From the NCBI RefSeq assembly GCF_000378385.1, contig NZ_KB899659.1, positions 647,418 through 711,417 of the forward strand: a DNA stretch of 64,000 bases. The letters run 5' to 3'. Numbering within the stretch: the first letter of the stretch is position 1; each line of letters begins with the position of its first letter. The notes under the pieces were generated by a model, which was given only the letters and a program-made list of their open reading frames with translations, did not search any database and had not been told where the DNA came from. Shown here in pieces: positions 1-6,181 of the stretch. This DNA is from Paenibacillus daejeonensis DSM 15491 (GTDB taxonomy: Bacteria; Bacillota; Bacilli; Paenibacillales; Paenibacillaceae). The position numbers and the translations under genes are program-made.

Positions 1-72
1 CACAAGTTGAAGATTCAGTTGCTGCCACCAAGCACACGACGGATTTACGAGCTAAGCGGTGATGTGCTCTGA
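1..72 (+). CDS. C-terminal end of an unidentified protein (partial)
   Basis: The frame is open from base 1 to a TGA at 70-72 and gives the last 23 residues of a protein ending RRIYELSGDVL. The next gene starts 34 bases downstream with its own ribosome site, so this looks like the 3' end of an upstream gene on the same strand. There is too little sequence to name a family. A chance open frame cannot be excluded. Confidence 0.45.
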   Translation, partial: HKLKIQLLPPSTRRIYELSGDVL

Positions 73-106
73 ACTCCTCATTTATCACGAACGGAGATGA
101 GATAAA

Positions 107-484
107 TTGACGAAAACGCCAACGCTAATTGACATTGCAGCAGCTTTTTCTAAAGGTCATTTCGAGGTAGCGTATCCTTTTTTTGCGGATCATATTGAAT
201 GGAATATTATAGGAGAGAACCGTTTTGCAGGGAAAGAAGCGGTCATGGCAAATTGTAAGCGGACAGCGAGTTACTTCGACTCGGTAACGACAGACTTTCA
301 AATGAGCAATATTATCGCCGATCACAATCGGGTAGCCATCAACGGAACGGCTACTTTTACACGGGGTGACGAAAAACTAGCCTTCGTATCCGCTTGTGAC
401 GTGTATGAATTTAATGATAACCACGAGTTGCAGAGAATTGATTCGTATTGTATTACGCACAAAGACACCGATTCAAACGACTAA
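107..484 (+). CDS. SnoaL-like / NTF2-fold small protein
   Basis: Encodes 125 residues with the layout of the SnoaL-like (NTF2 superfamily) fold: an N-terminal helix (LIDIAAAFSKGHFEVAYPFF), a 'W' strand (HIEWNIIGE), a helix with F-x-G-K-E-A-V, then strands ending in R-I-D-S-Y. These are single-domain cone-shaped proteins, often enzymes on small hydrophobic substrates or of unknown role. The start is TTG at 107, chosen because GGAGATGA at 93-100 lies 6 bases upstream and no in-frame ATG fits. It follows the partial gene by 34 bases and may be cotranscribed. The substrate cannot be told from the sequence. Confidence 0.75.
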   Translation: MTKTPTLIDIAAAFSKGHFEVAYPFFADHIEWNIIGENRFAGKEAVMANCKRTASYFDSVTTDFQMSNIIADHNRVAINGTATFTRGDEKLAFVSACDVYEFNDNHELQRIDSYCITHKDTDSND

Positions 485-612
485 GCGCTATGTGGTCAAG
501 TTACATACGAGCGTCAACTGCAGCTTCTCCGTCCTCCAAGTCCGATTTCCCGTCTTACCGGTTTAGTTCTACGCCTACTGCCACATACTATGGACAACTA
601 GGAGGGATGTAC

Positions 613-873
613 ATGGAAGCTGAAATCTTTTCAGGCAATAAGATATTTCGAATTGAGGGCGAGCAATTTCTAATTATGGACCAAGATGGAGCGCTTATTG
701 ATGCCGTGTCTCTTCTTGAAGTCCAAGGCCCCACCGCCTACAGCGAGGATTGGGATCATCTTTTCGTCCTCGTGGATGGCAGAGAGTTAGACCCTTTTCA
801 CTTTGGGAGCGGTCCGGATGTTGAAAGATTTGTGCGTGCTTTTCATGCGCAGCGACAGAAGATGCTTCATTAA
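613..873 (+). CDS. Uncharacterised 86-residue protein
   Basis: A short soluble protein beginning MEAEIFSGNKIFRIEGEQF. I do not recognise the family. The start at 613 is chosen because AGGAGG (600-605) lies 7 bases upstream; an ATG at 607 in the same frame is too close to it. The frame is open further upstream to 448, but that stretch overlaps the previous gene and lacks a ribosome site. The composition is acidic and aromatic (SEDWDHLFVLVDGRELDPFHF) with a basic tail (RAFHAQRQKML). There is no signal peptide or membrane segment. It is probably real, judging by the strong ribosome site and codon use like its neighbours. Confidence 0.6.
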   Translation: MEAEIFSGNKIFRIEGEQFLIMDQDGALIDAVSLLEVQGPTAYSEDWDHLFVLVDGRELDPFHFGSGPDVERFVRAFHAQRQKMLH

Positions 874-899
874 TTAATAGTTCTTCAGGGGGAGAAAGA

Positions 900-1021
900 A
901 TGGATTTTTTCATAGCTCTGGTGGGGTCATAGCATTTTTTGTTATGATCGGAGGGATCATCGTATGGGTCAAACGGAGATCATCCCACAGGAGCACTGGT
1001 GTTGCAAAGAAAATCAGCTGA
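900..1021 (+). pseudogene. Small membrane peptide gene broken by a 1-base deletion in a G tract
   Basis: An ATG at 900 with AGGGGGAGA just upstream starts MDFFIALVGS and hits a stop at 930-932. Adding one G to the GGGG run at about 922-925 restores a 40-residue frame to the TGA at 1019-1021. That frame reads as one hydrophobic helix (IALVGVIAFFVMIGGIIVWV) followed by a basic tail (KRRSSHRSTGVAKKIS). A terminator follows at 1043. The restored helix, the ribosome site and the terminator together suggest a genuine small membrane-protein gene disrupted here, or a base-call error. Confidence 0.4.
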
Positions 1022-1042
1022 TCCAAACACTACATATGTACT

Positions 1043-1072
1043 GCCGACCCACTAAGGTCGGCTTTTAATTTT
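1043..1072 (+). terminator. Rho-independent terminator
   Basis: GCCGACC / GGTCGGC arms (1043-1049 and 1056-1062) with a 6-base loop, followed by TTTTAATTTTT. It ends the short unit at 613-1021, before the PLAT gene. Confidence 0.8.
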
Positions 1073-1136
1073 TCCAGAATTCTTTCTAAGTGCTCCGGAG
1101 ATACTTTTTATGAAAAAACTCCAAGGAGGATGTAGC

Positions 1137-1616
1137 ATGATTTTGTACACAGTCGCAGTTAAAACTTCAGATGAAGGTGGAGCTGGAACAAACGAGGACA
1201 TTTACTTACGGCTTTTTGGACATCAAAAAGAAGTGGGGAATTGGTACGATGGGGATTGGTTTTTAGACTATGACGATATTGACGAGTTTGAAACTGGTCA
1301 CCTCAATACATTCTATTGTCAGTCAGATTTATTTATTGGTGAAATAGAAAAAATTCTTATTTACGTAAGGTCACACGATGATGATTCCCCTGCTTGGAAA
1401 CTTGATTACATTACAGTGAGCGCAGATATCGCAGGAGAGAAGAAAACGTGGAGATTCCCTGTGTACGATTGGGTAGGTATCCCAGGAAAAGATCCATCGA
1501 GACCAGATTTAAAGAACTATCTTACAGTAGGATACAATGGCGTTACTGATTCTCACGGAAATGCGGATTTCAAGCTGGCCACAGAATTGCCAATCAAGTC
1601 AGTAGTTCGGCTATAA
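1137..1616 (+). CDS. PLAT/LH2-domain protein
   Basis: A 159-residue protein that is essentially one PLAT/LH2 beta-sandwich. It shows YTVAVKTSDEGGAGTNEDIYLRLFG, the family's first two strands and T-x-x-D-I-x-x-x-L-x-G signature, then a D/E-rich loop, then IYVRSHDDDSPAWKLDYITV (the W-K-L-D-x-I-x-V motif), and WRFPVYDWV near residue 115. PLAT domains bind lipid or calcium and are best known in lipoxygenases and lipases. A free-standing bacterial copy without a signal peptide is less usual. The start at 1137 is supported by AAGGAGG at 1123-1129; an in-frame ATG at 1110 lies upstream of that site and is less likely. Confidence 0.8.
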   Translation: MILYTVAVKTSDEGGAGTNEDIYLRLFGHQKEVGNWYDGDWFLDYDDIDEFETGHLNTFYCQSDLFIGEIEKILIYVRSHDDDSPAWKLDYITVSADIAGEKKTWRFPVYDWVGIPGKDPSRPDLKNYLTVGYNGVTDSHGNADFKLATELPIKSVVRL

Positions 1617-1855
1617 ACTAAAAACAAGCCCCCATCGATGAAAGTCCAGTAGGTGCTGTTTTATTGGTTTTCTCTCCGTATTTATGCCGTTATAAATGAG
1701 ATTTGAACGCCTTTTACCCATATTTGCTTCTGTTTGGAGCCAAAAAGTAACCCCCCTAAACATTTTTCCATTTTTGCTTTAGTCGAATAAAGGGCACCAA
1801 ATCGGCACCAGATGGACACTGTTCGCATAGTAGGCGAACATTATTTGAGTATAGA

Positions 1856-1900
1856 AAAAAACCGCAATCCCTTGCGTACCAAGGAGTTGCGGGTTTTTCT
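1856..1900 (-). terminator. Terminator of the tRNA-Val gene (possibly two-way)
   Basis: A long hairpin with outer arms AAAAACCGCAA (1857-1867) and TTGCGGGTTTTT (1887-1898) and inner arms CCTTG/CAAGG. It lies just 3' of the minus-strand tRNA and supplies a T tract in either direction. Confidence 0.65.
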
Positions 1901-1906
1901 TATGTA

Positions 1907-1979
1907 TGATCTGTAGTGGGCTCGAACCACTGACCCCCACCCTGTCAAGATGGTGCTCTCCCAGCTGAGCTAACAGATC
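1907..1979 (-). tRNA. tRNA-Val (anticodon GAC)
   Basis: On the minus strand a full cloverleaf can be drawn: acceptor GATCTGT/ACAGATC, D arm GCTC/GAGC, anticodon stem CCATC/GGTGG (one T-G pair) with loop TTGACAG (anticodon GAC, reads GUC/GUU Val), and T arm AGTGG-TTCGAGC-CCACT. The discriminator base is A and CCA is not encoded. A sigma-A promoter lies at 1998-2026 and a terminator at 1856-1900, so it is a stand-alone gene. The 290 bases between it and the PLAT gene hold nothing else I can support. Confidence 0.92.
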
Positions 1980-1997
1980 GTGTTGGGGACAAGTAAT

Positions 1998-2026
1998 AAT
2001 ATATCAATTTTCACATGAGGCGTCAA
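1998..2026 (-). promoter_or_regulatory. Sigma-A promoter of the tRNA-Val gene
   Basis: On the minus strand TTGACG (2021-2026) and TATATT (1998-2003) are separated by exactly 17 bases, 19 bases before the tRNA 5' end. This is a near-consensus strong promoter. Confidence 0.75.
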
Positions 2027-2100
2027 CACTTTTTTAATATTTTTTTCAAGTAAAATGCTGTTCTATTCAAACGAGTGGCTTCGCGAACCCCCGCCTCATT

Positions 2101-2285
2101 CTAACGAAACCTCATAACGCTAAACGGCCCCATATTCCGTTCTCCTGGCTCTAACGAAACGGTATAAAGCTATTGGGCTCAACTTGGTTTGTTTTGGGTG
2201 AATGAATGTAGATTAGCGTTACTGTGTTTCGTTAGGTTGGAAAAGGGGCGGTTTTGTAGCAAATAGCGATACCCTGTATCGTTAG
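2101..2285. repeat. Four 22-bp repeats, two direct and two inverted, with 50-bp pitch
   Basis: Copies at 2101-2122 and 2151-2172 (plus) and at 2214-2235 and 2264-2285 (minus) share the pattern CTAACGA(A/T)AC-N4-TA(A/T)(C/A)GCTA. Starts within each pair are exactly 50 bases apart, so the array forms a large imperfect inverted repeat. The 28-base spacers differ from one another. The array lies in a gene-free stretch between tRNA-Val and the YjcZ-type gene. Such intergenic repeats appear to be common in Paenibacillus; their function is unknown to me. Confidence 0.7.
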
Positions 2286-2319
2286 CCTAGCTTATGTACT
2301 CGTCGAGGCCGTCTGGCCT

Positions 2320-2616
2320 CCGAACCTGCATTTGTCCGCTTTCCGCATCATTTACGTCATTCTTCTCCACTTCCATCTGCCTACCTTCCCCACACCTGCA
2401 TTGTCCACCTCCCCACTGTCTACTTAATACCCGCCCCTACCTCTGTCCTTCCTCCCTATTCACCGTCTGCGACCCTTTCCCGTCCCAGCCCTACCCTCCC
2501 ACACATCACCTCGGTCCTTCCCCATACCCACTCACCATCTACTCGTCCCCGAGGCTCCACCATTACCTCTCCCCACCGATCACCGCCCGACCTAACCCCA
2601 CCAGCCCCTTCCAACG
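2320..2616. other. Strongly pyrimidine-rich noncoding stretch
   Basis: About 300 bases are overwhelmingly C and T on the plus strand with few G. An open frame of 121 codons across it would give a Pro/Ser/Thr/His-rich product with no ribosome site, so I do not call a gene. It lies downstream of the minus-strand YjcZ-type gene's terminator. I see no hairpin or promoter in it. Confidence 0.5.
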
Positions 2617-2648
2617 AAAAAGTCTCCCGCAGCGAGGCTGCGGGAGAC
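2617..2648 (-). terminator. Terminator of the YjcZ-family gene
   Basis: Perfect 12-bp arms GTCTCCCGCAGC / GCTGCGGGAGAC around GAG (2622-2648), with AAAAA at 2617-2621, which is a T run on the minus strand. Confidence 0.85.
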
Positions 2649-2692
2649 CGCTCTATTAGCAGGGACCTGTGGGATCCTGGCGGGGGTTCATC

Positions 2693-2854
2693 CTAGAAGA
2701 TGCAAGCGCGAGCGATAATAACCAGCAGGATGAACAGGACCAGGATCGCGCCTGTGGATGTGAATGCTCCACCTACGCCGCAACCGCCATAGCCGCCTAC
2801 GCCGCCTACGCCGCCGACACAACCGCCACCGCCGTATCCGCCTACTACATTCAT
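2693..2854 (-). CDS. YjcZ-family sporulation-associated small membrane protein
   Basis: A 53-residue protein on the minus strand, MNVVGGYGGGGCVGG..., with a long Gly/Val/Tyr-rich N-terminal half holding two Cys, then the hydrophobic segment GAILVLFILLVIIARACIF. A Gly-Tyr-rich head followed by (V/I)LFILL(V/I)I is the signature of the YjcZ / tiny transmembrane family found in sporulating Bacillales. The family role is not well defined. AAAGGAGG lies 9 bases before the ATG, and a strong terminator follows the stop. The usual family ends soon after the helix; the extra RACIF with a third Cys is a small variation. Confidence 0.85.
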   Translation of the reverse strand: MNVVGGYGGGGCVGGVGGVGGYGGCGVGGAFTSTGAILVLFILLVIIARACIF

Positions 2855-2946
2855 GGGTGATTTCCTCCTTTAATTTGAGGTACATCATAACATATGGACC
2901 TCAGGCGCTTTTGGGTTGGGTGTTTGGCCCCCGTCTTGTGCCTAAA

Positions 2947-3282
2947 TTAGGCGTCCAAGCTCTCCGCAGCTACCCCTTGCACATCCCGCAGCGCAAACCA
3001 TTCCCCATCCACCATGAAGCGCTGCTGCAGCGTATCAATGCGCTCCACGATTCCAATCACTTCTGTCTGCTCATACGGGTGGAACATGGCGATACGCACC
3101 ACTCGCCTTGCCTCAAGCGAGCTGCTCAGCAGCCGCTCCGCTTCCTCCAGCTCTTGCTCGTCGAGCTGCCGGCGTTCCCGGCGCTTCAGCTCCTGCCGCT
3201 TGCGGAGGTTGGACTCCTTGTGCTCCGGCAGCATCATCCGGCTCGACTCCCAGAGGCCATTGCCCTCCAGTTTCTTTCTCAT
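2947..3282 (-). CDS. YolD-like protein
   Basis: A 111-residue protein with the YolD-like pattern: an N-terminal MLPEHKE motif, a charged helix (RKRQELKRRERRQLDEQELEEAERLL), then a beta-rich half with VVRIAMFHPYEQTEVIGIVERID and a C-terminal WFALRDVQGV. YolD-like proteins are coded beside Y-family polymerases (UvrX/YqjW type) in Bacillales and are thought to act with them during translesion synthesis. Its ATG overlaps the polymerase stop by 4 bases (ATGA), which indicates translational coupling. It is the last gene of a LexA-controlled operon. Confidence 0.85.
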   Translation of the reverse strand: MRKKLEGNGLWESSRMMLPEHKESNLRKRQELKRRERRQLDEQELEEAERLLSSSLEARRVVRIAMFHPYEQTEVIGIVERIDTLQQRFMVDGEWFALRDVQGVAAESLDA

Positions 3283-4547
3283 TTGTAGTGTCCTCCAATC
3301 TTGGCGGCACGGTCCACGGCCTGACCGTTCCCGGCCAGTGAGACGGCCCTCAGGATAACGGAGTCGCCGAAGCGCGCCTTCAGTCTGTCAGTCGTACGCT
3401 CCAGCGCCCGCGACCGCTCCCGGCTCGGGTCCTCGAACAGACTGATCTGATATTCACTGTCATCGGTCAATCCGCTTAGACTGACGCCGACACGCCGGAC
3501 CGGTCGCCCGTCCCAGTGCCTCTCCAGCAATTGCACAGCAGCATGGTAGATCTGGTTGGTGACATTGGTCGGATCCATCAGCTTGGCCTGCCGGCTGAAG
3601 CCGCTCATGTTCTCGTAGTCCGCTCCCAGACAGCTCACGGAAACCGTCTGCCCCATATATCCCATTCCCCGGCAGCGCTGGCACACGAGCTCTGTCAGCT
3701 CCAATACGATGACCTTGATCTCCTCCAGCAGCGCATAGTCGCGGGGCAGCGTCATCATATGACCTACCGACTTCGGTGCTACTTCATGCGTACCAGGAGT
3801 CACCGGACTGTTGTCTACCCCGTTGGCGATCCGCCAGTACAGCTCTGCATTGATGTCGGAATTCTTGCCGAAGCGCCGCCGCATCATCTCCTTTAGACGC
3901 GGTAGCGGGGTCCGAGCCAAGTCTCCAATGGTTGGCAGGCCCATCGCATGAAAATGCGCCGTCATCCGGCTGCCAGCCATGAAGAGCTGATGGATCGGCA
4001 GCTTCCACAGCGTCTCCGGCAGGTTGGCTACAGGGAGGCTGTAGATGCCACTGTCATTCTTCTTGGCATAATTGTCGCAGGCCATCTTGGCCAGCACCTT
4101 GGTCTCGCTGATGCCGAAGCGAGTATAGATTCCGGTCTCCATCAGCAACCGCTGCTGGATCTGGGAGGCCAATTCCTGCGGGGACCCGTACAGATGCAAG
4201 GAGCCCGTCACATCCATGAATTGCTCGTCGATCGAGTACGGCTCCACCATGTCGGTATAGCATTGGAAGATCTCGGTGATCATCTGCGATATCTCAATAT
4301 ACCGCTGCATTCGCGGCTTGATAACAACCAGCCCCGGACACTTGGCCAGGGCTTCGCCGAGCCGTTCTGCTGTCTTGACGCCCTGCTGCTTGGCAAGCGG
4401 GCAGGCAGCCAGGATGACACCGGAGCGGCGGGCGGGATCACCGGCAACGACGACGGGCTGATGCTGGAATTCCGGATGGGAGGCCTTCTCCACACTGGCA
4501 TAAAAGGACTGGCAATCTGCCAGAAAAATAACCCGCTTATCCCGCAT
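3279..4547 (-). CDS. Y-family (UvrX/DinB-like) translesion DNA polymerase
   Basis: A 422-residue error-prone polymerase of the ImpB/MucB/SamB (Y) family that copies past damaged bases. Visible motifs are the first metal-binding motif FLADCQSFYASVEK (Asp11), the catalytic YSIDE (residues 104-108), the finger/palm segment PLAKQQGVKTAERLGEA, a helix-hairpin-helix region (LPTIGDLARTPLPRLKEMM), and a little-finger domain ending in YQISLFEDP. That last stretch is close to the beta-clamp motif QxSLF. ATG 4547 is preferred; GTG 4556 is the alternative. The start overlaps the small upstream gene, and two LexA boxes precede the operon, so it should be induced by DNA damage. Confidence 0.9.
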   Translation of the reverse strand: MRDKRVIFLADCQSFYASVEKASHPEFQHQPVVVAGDPARRSGVILAACPLAKQQGVKTAERLGEALAKCPGLVVIKPRMQRYIEISQMITEIFQCYTDMVEPYSIDEQFMDVTGSLHLYGSPQELASQIQQRLLMETGIYTRFGISETKVLAKMACDNYAKKNDSGIYSLPVANLPETLWKLPIHQLFMAGSRMTAHFHAMGLPTIGDLARTPLPRLKEMMRRRFGKNSDINAELYWRIANGVDNSPVTPGTHEVAPKSVGHMMTLPRDYALLEEIKVIVLELTELVCQRCRGMGYMGQTVSVSCLGADYENMSGFSRQAKLMDPTNVTNQIYHAAVQLLERHWDGRPVRRVGVSLSGLTDDSEYQISLFEDPSRERSRALERTTDRLKARFGDSVILRAVSLAGNGQAVDRAAKIGGHYK

Positions 4548-4785
4548 GGCCCGCACCCGCCACGCCCACCATCCCGAGCCGCACTCCAGCTCCCGCTGCC
4601 TGCACCTCTCGCGCAGCCAGAATGCCTGTGCGCAAAAAGACGCGCGGGGCCCGGGCTGTGTAGCAGTAGGCCTTCACCCGTTCCCCTTGCACGCCCTGCA
4701 CCTGAATGCGGCGCTGGGAGATGGATCCCTTGCGGTCCAGATAAATAATCGTCATCTCACGTCCCACAGCAATATTGATCGGCAT
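4537..4785 (-). CDS. Uncharacterised 82-residue protein leading the SOS polymerase operon
   Basis: Starts MPINIAVGREMTIIYLDRKGSISQRRI. The first 55 residues (IIYLDRKGSISQRRIQVQGVQGERVKAYCYTARAPRVFLRTGILAARE) resemble the small beta-barrel end of WYL-domain proteins. The last 25 are Ala/Gly-rich. The start at 4785 is chosen because GTGGAGGGG lies 6 bases upstream; a GTG at 4800 falls inside that ribosome site. The 3' end overlaps the polymerase start by 11 bases, which implies coupling. No function is known to me. Its place directly behind the LexA boxes suggests a role in damage tolerance. Confidence 0.65.
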   Translation of the reverse strand: MPINIAVGREMTIIYLDRKGSISQRRIQVQGVQGERVKAYCYTARAPRVFLRTGILAAREVQAAGAGVRLGMVGVAGAGHAG

Positions 4786-4803
4786 CGCGAACCCCTCCAC
4801 TCA

Positions 4804-4840
4804 AGAACATCTGTTCTTAGTATATACCGAACATATATTC
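4804..4840 (-). promoter_or_regulatory. Tandem LexA (SOS) boxes
   Basis: GAAC-ATCT-GTTC at 4805-4816 matches the Gram-positive LexA/DinR core GAAC-N4-GTTC perfectly. GAAC-ATAT-ATTC at 4829-4840 has one mismatch. The two are 24 bases apart, just upstream of the 82-residue gene and its polymerase operon. This indicates SOS repression. Confidence 0.85.
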
Positions 4841-4903
4841 TTATTCCACAGGATTTATTTAGGAATCGGTGTCAGCTCCTCCCAGGGGCTTTGTATGTAT
4901 AGC

Positions 4904-4933
4904 AAAGGACCGGCCACCGCGGCCGGTCCTTTG
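4904..4933. terminator. Terminator downstream of the CotD-like gene
   Basis: AAAGGACCGGCC / GGCCGGTCCTTT arms around ACCGC, with short T runs on both strands. It separates the cotD-like gene from the polymerase operon promoter. Confidence 0.7.
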
Positions 4934-4946
4934 TAGCAAGGCATGA

Positions 4947-5243
4947 TTATCTGCGTCTGCTGCTGCGGCTACTACGGCTGCCGCGGCTGCGGCCGGAACA
5001 CCAAACATCTTTTACAGAACAAGTCGTGTAGTGCTGCGGTACCGGTACCACATGATGCTGGTTGATCATCTCCACAGGGTGGATGATTGGCTGAGCTTGC
5101 GGATGGAAAACGTTGTTGTAGATTTGAGTGGGCTCCGTTACGATTGGCGACAGCTGATTGTTCATCGGAGACATCTGGTTGTTCATCATCTGATTGTTAG
5201 CCGGCGACACTTGATTGTACCCGTAGGAATTGTTGCAAGACAT
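4947..5243 (-). CDS. CotD-like inner spore coat protein
   Basis: A 98-residue protein with an N-terminal Asn/Met/Gln-rich repeat region (NNQMMNNQMSPMNNQLSP), then the His/Pro/Val-rich core typical of CotD (VFHPQAQPIIHPVEMINQHH and VVPVPQHYTTC). The tail is very basic and Ser-rich (SGRSRGSRSSRSSRRR). CotD is a structural coat protein laid down on the forespore during sporulation. ATG 5243 is chosen because AAAGGTG lies 10 bases upstream; frames reaching 5366 lack a ribosome site. The basic RS tail is longer than in Bacillus CotD and resembles RNA- or DNA-binding tails. Confidence 0.75.
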   Translation of the reverse strand: MSCNNSYGYNQVSPANNQMMNNQMSPMNNQLSPIVTEPTQIYNNVFHPQAQPIIHPVEMINQHHVVPVPQHYTTCSVKDVWCSGRSRGSRSSRSSRRR

Positions 5244-5436
5244 GTGTCGGTCACACCTTTCATCTAGGGGGATTTGGAATTCTACCCCATTATATGACCA
5301 AACTGCTGATCCGACTGTACATGCGTCCCGCGTATATTCGCCTGTTCTTTGCAGACAGTTGTCCAAGAAGTCGCTTCTCGCCGACCCGCCGCTATGGTAA
5401 ACTCATAAATAAATATGCAGACTGAGGTGCCTTTAT

Positions 5437-5604
5437 ATGAAGCAAAATCCCCTGCTCTATTCCGTACTTGGCTTGATGCTCCTGATCTTCGGCATTGTTG
5501 ATTACCGCTTTCTGAACAAAACGCTTGGCATCATCCTGATGGTGAGCGGCCTGGGCCTTGGCATCTATGGACTCATTCACTATCGACGGGTCAAAAAATC
5601 CTAA
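5437..5604 (+). CDS. Small two-helix membrane protein, 55 residues
   Basis: Encodes MKQNPLLYSVLGLMLLIFGI, then VDYRFLNKTL, then GIILMVSGLGLGIYGLIHYR and RRVKKS. Two hydrophobic helices are joined by a short polar loop, with a basic C-terminus. GAGGTG at 5424-5429 sits 7 bases before the ATG. I do not recognise a named family. It lies 66 bases before the L,D-transpeptidase on the same strand and may be cotranscribed. A role in the cell envelope is only inferred from this. Confidence 0.7.
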   Translation: MKQNPLLYSVLGLMLLIFGIVDYRFLNKTLGIILMVSGLGLGIYGLIHYRRVKKS

Positions 5605-5670
5605 TGTCCAAACCGCTCCTCATCTTCCCACATAGGATACCTTACCTATGCATCGAATGAGGTGAGCGCT

Positions 5671-6009
5671 ATGGCCAACTACCGGATTATCGTTGACCTG
5701 TCCGATCGGCGACTATATCTGCTTGACGGCAACACGGTGGTGCGCGGCTTTCCCGTCGCCATCGGCAAGATGCTGACGAAAACGCCGACCGGAGAGTTCA
5801 AGATCGTCAACAAGCAGCCCAATCCTGGCGGACCCTTCGGCGCCTATTGGATGGGTCTGTCGAAGCCCCATTACGGGATTCACGGCACCAATGATCCCGC
5901 CTCCATCGGCAGGGCTGTCTCTCACGGCTGTATCCGGATGTACAATGAGGATGTCGTCGAGCTGGCTGGCATCGTCCCCATTGAGACCCGGGTTACTATC
6001 CGGCCCTAA
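5671..6009 (+). CDS. L,D-transpeptidase (YkuD domain)
   Basis: A 112-residue stand-alone YkuD catalytic domain with the signature [20 protein letters not shown]. His71 and the nucleophile Cys87 in SHGCIR are present, as is the YWMGLS strand. These enzymes form 3-3 peptidoglycan cross-links or attach proteins to the wall and are not inhibited by most penicillins. No signal peptide or LysM domain is visible, as in several short Bacillales YkuD proteins that are packed into spores. ATG 5671 is chosen 6 bases after GAGGTG; a GTG nine bases earlier overlaps that site. A strong terminator follows immediately. Confidence 0.9.
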   Translation: MANYRIIVDLSDRRLYLLDGNTVVRGFPVAIGKMLTKTPTGEFKIVNKQPNPGGPFGAYWMGLSKPHYGIHGTNDPASIGRAVSHGCIRMYNEDVVELAGIVPIETRVTIRP

Positions 6010-6033
6010 GCCCGCAGATCGCGGGCTTTTTTT
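6009..6033 (+). terminator. Rho-independent terminator of the L,D-transpeptidase gene
   Basis: AGCCCGC-AGATC-GCGGGCT followed by TTTTTT. The left arm begins at the last base of the stop codon. Confidence 0.9.
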
Positions 6034-6181
6034 GCGCGTCCCCGCCCTTTGAGCGTAAGAATCATCAAGTATTCGGGCATAATTTGCCAAGAGGACTGCA
6101 ACCTTTCTGCTGGACCGGGCGTCTAGGAGTATAGACAAAGAGAGAGAATCTGTCGACTACTCTACTAACCGAGGTGAATGA

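Noticed and set aside
1617-1850. Possible remnant of a phage integrase C-terminus next to tRNA-Val
   Set aside because: A short minus-strand reading (GADLVPFIRLKQKWKNV) vaguely recalls integrase tails, but there is no longer frame, no att-like duplication of the tRNA end and no other phage gene.
2294-2659. 121-codon plus-strand frame rich in Pro, Ser, Thr and His
   Set aside because: It lies in the pyrimidine-rich stretch, has no ribosome site, runs into a terminator hairpin, and its product is only a reflection of base composition.
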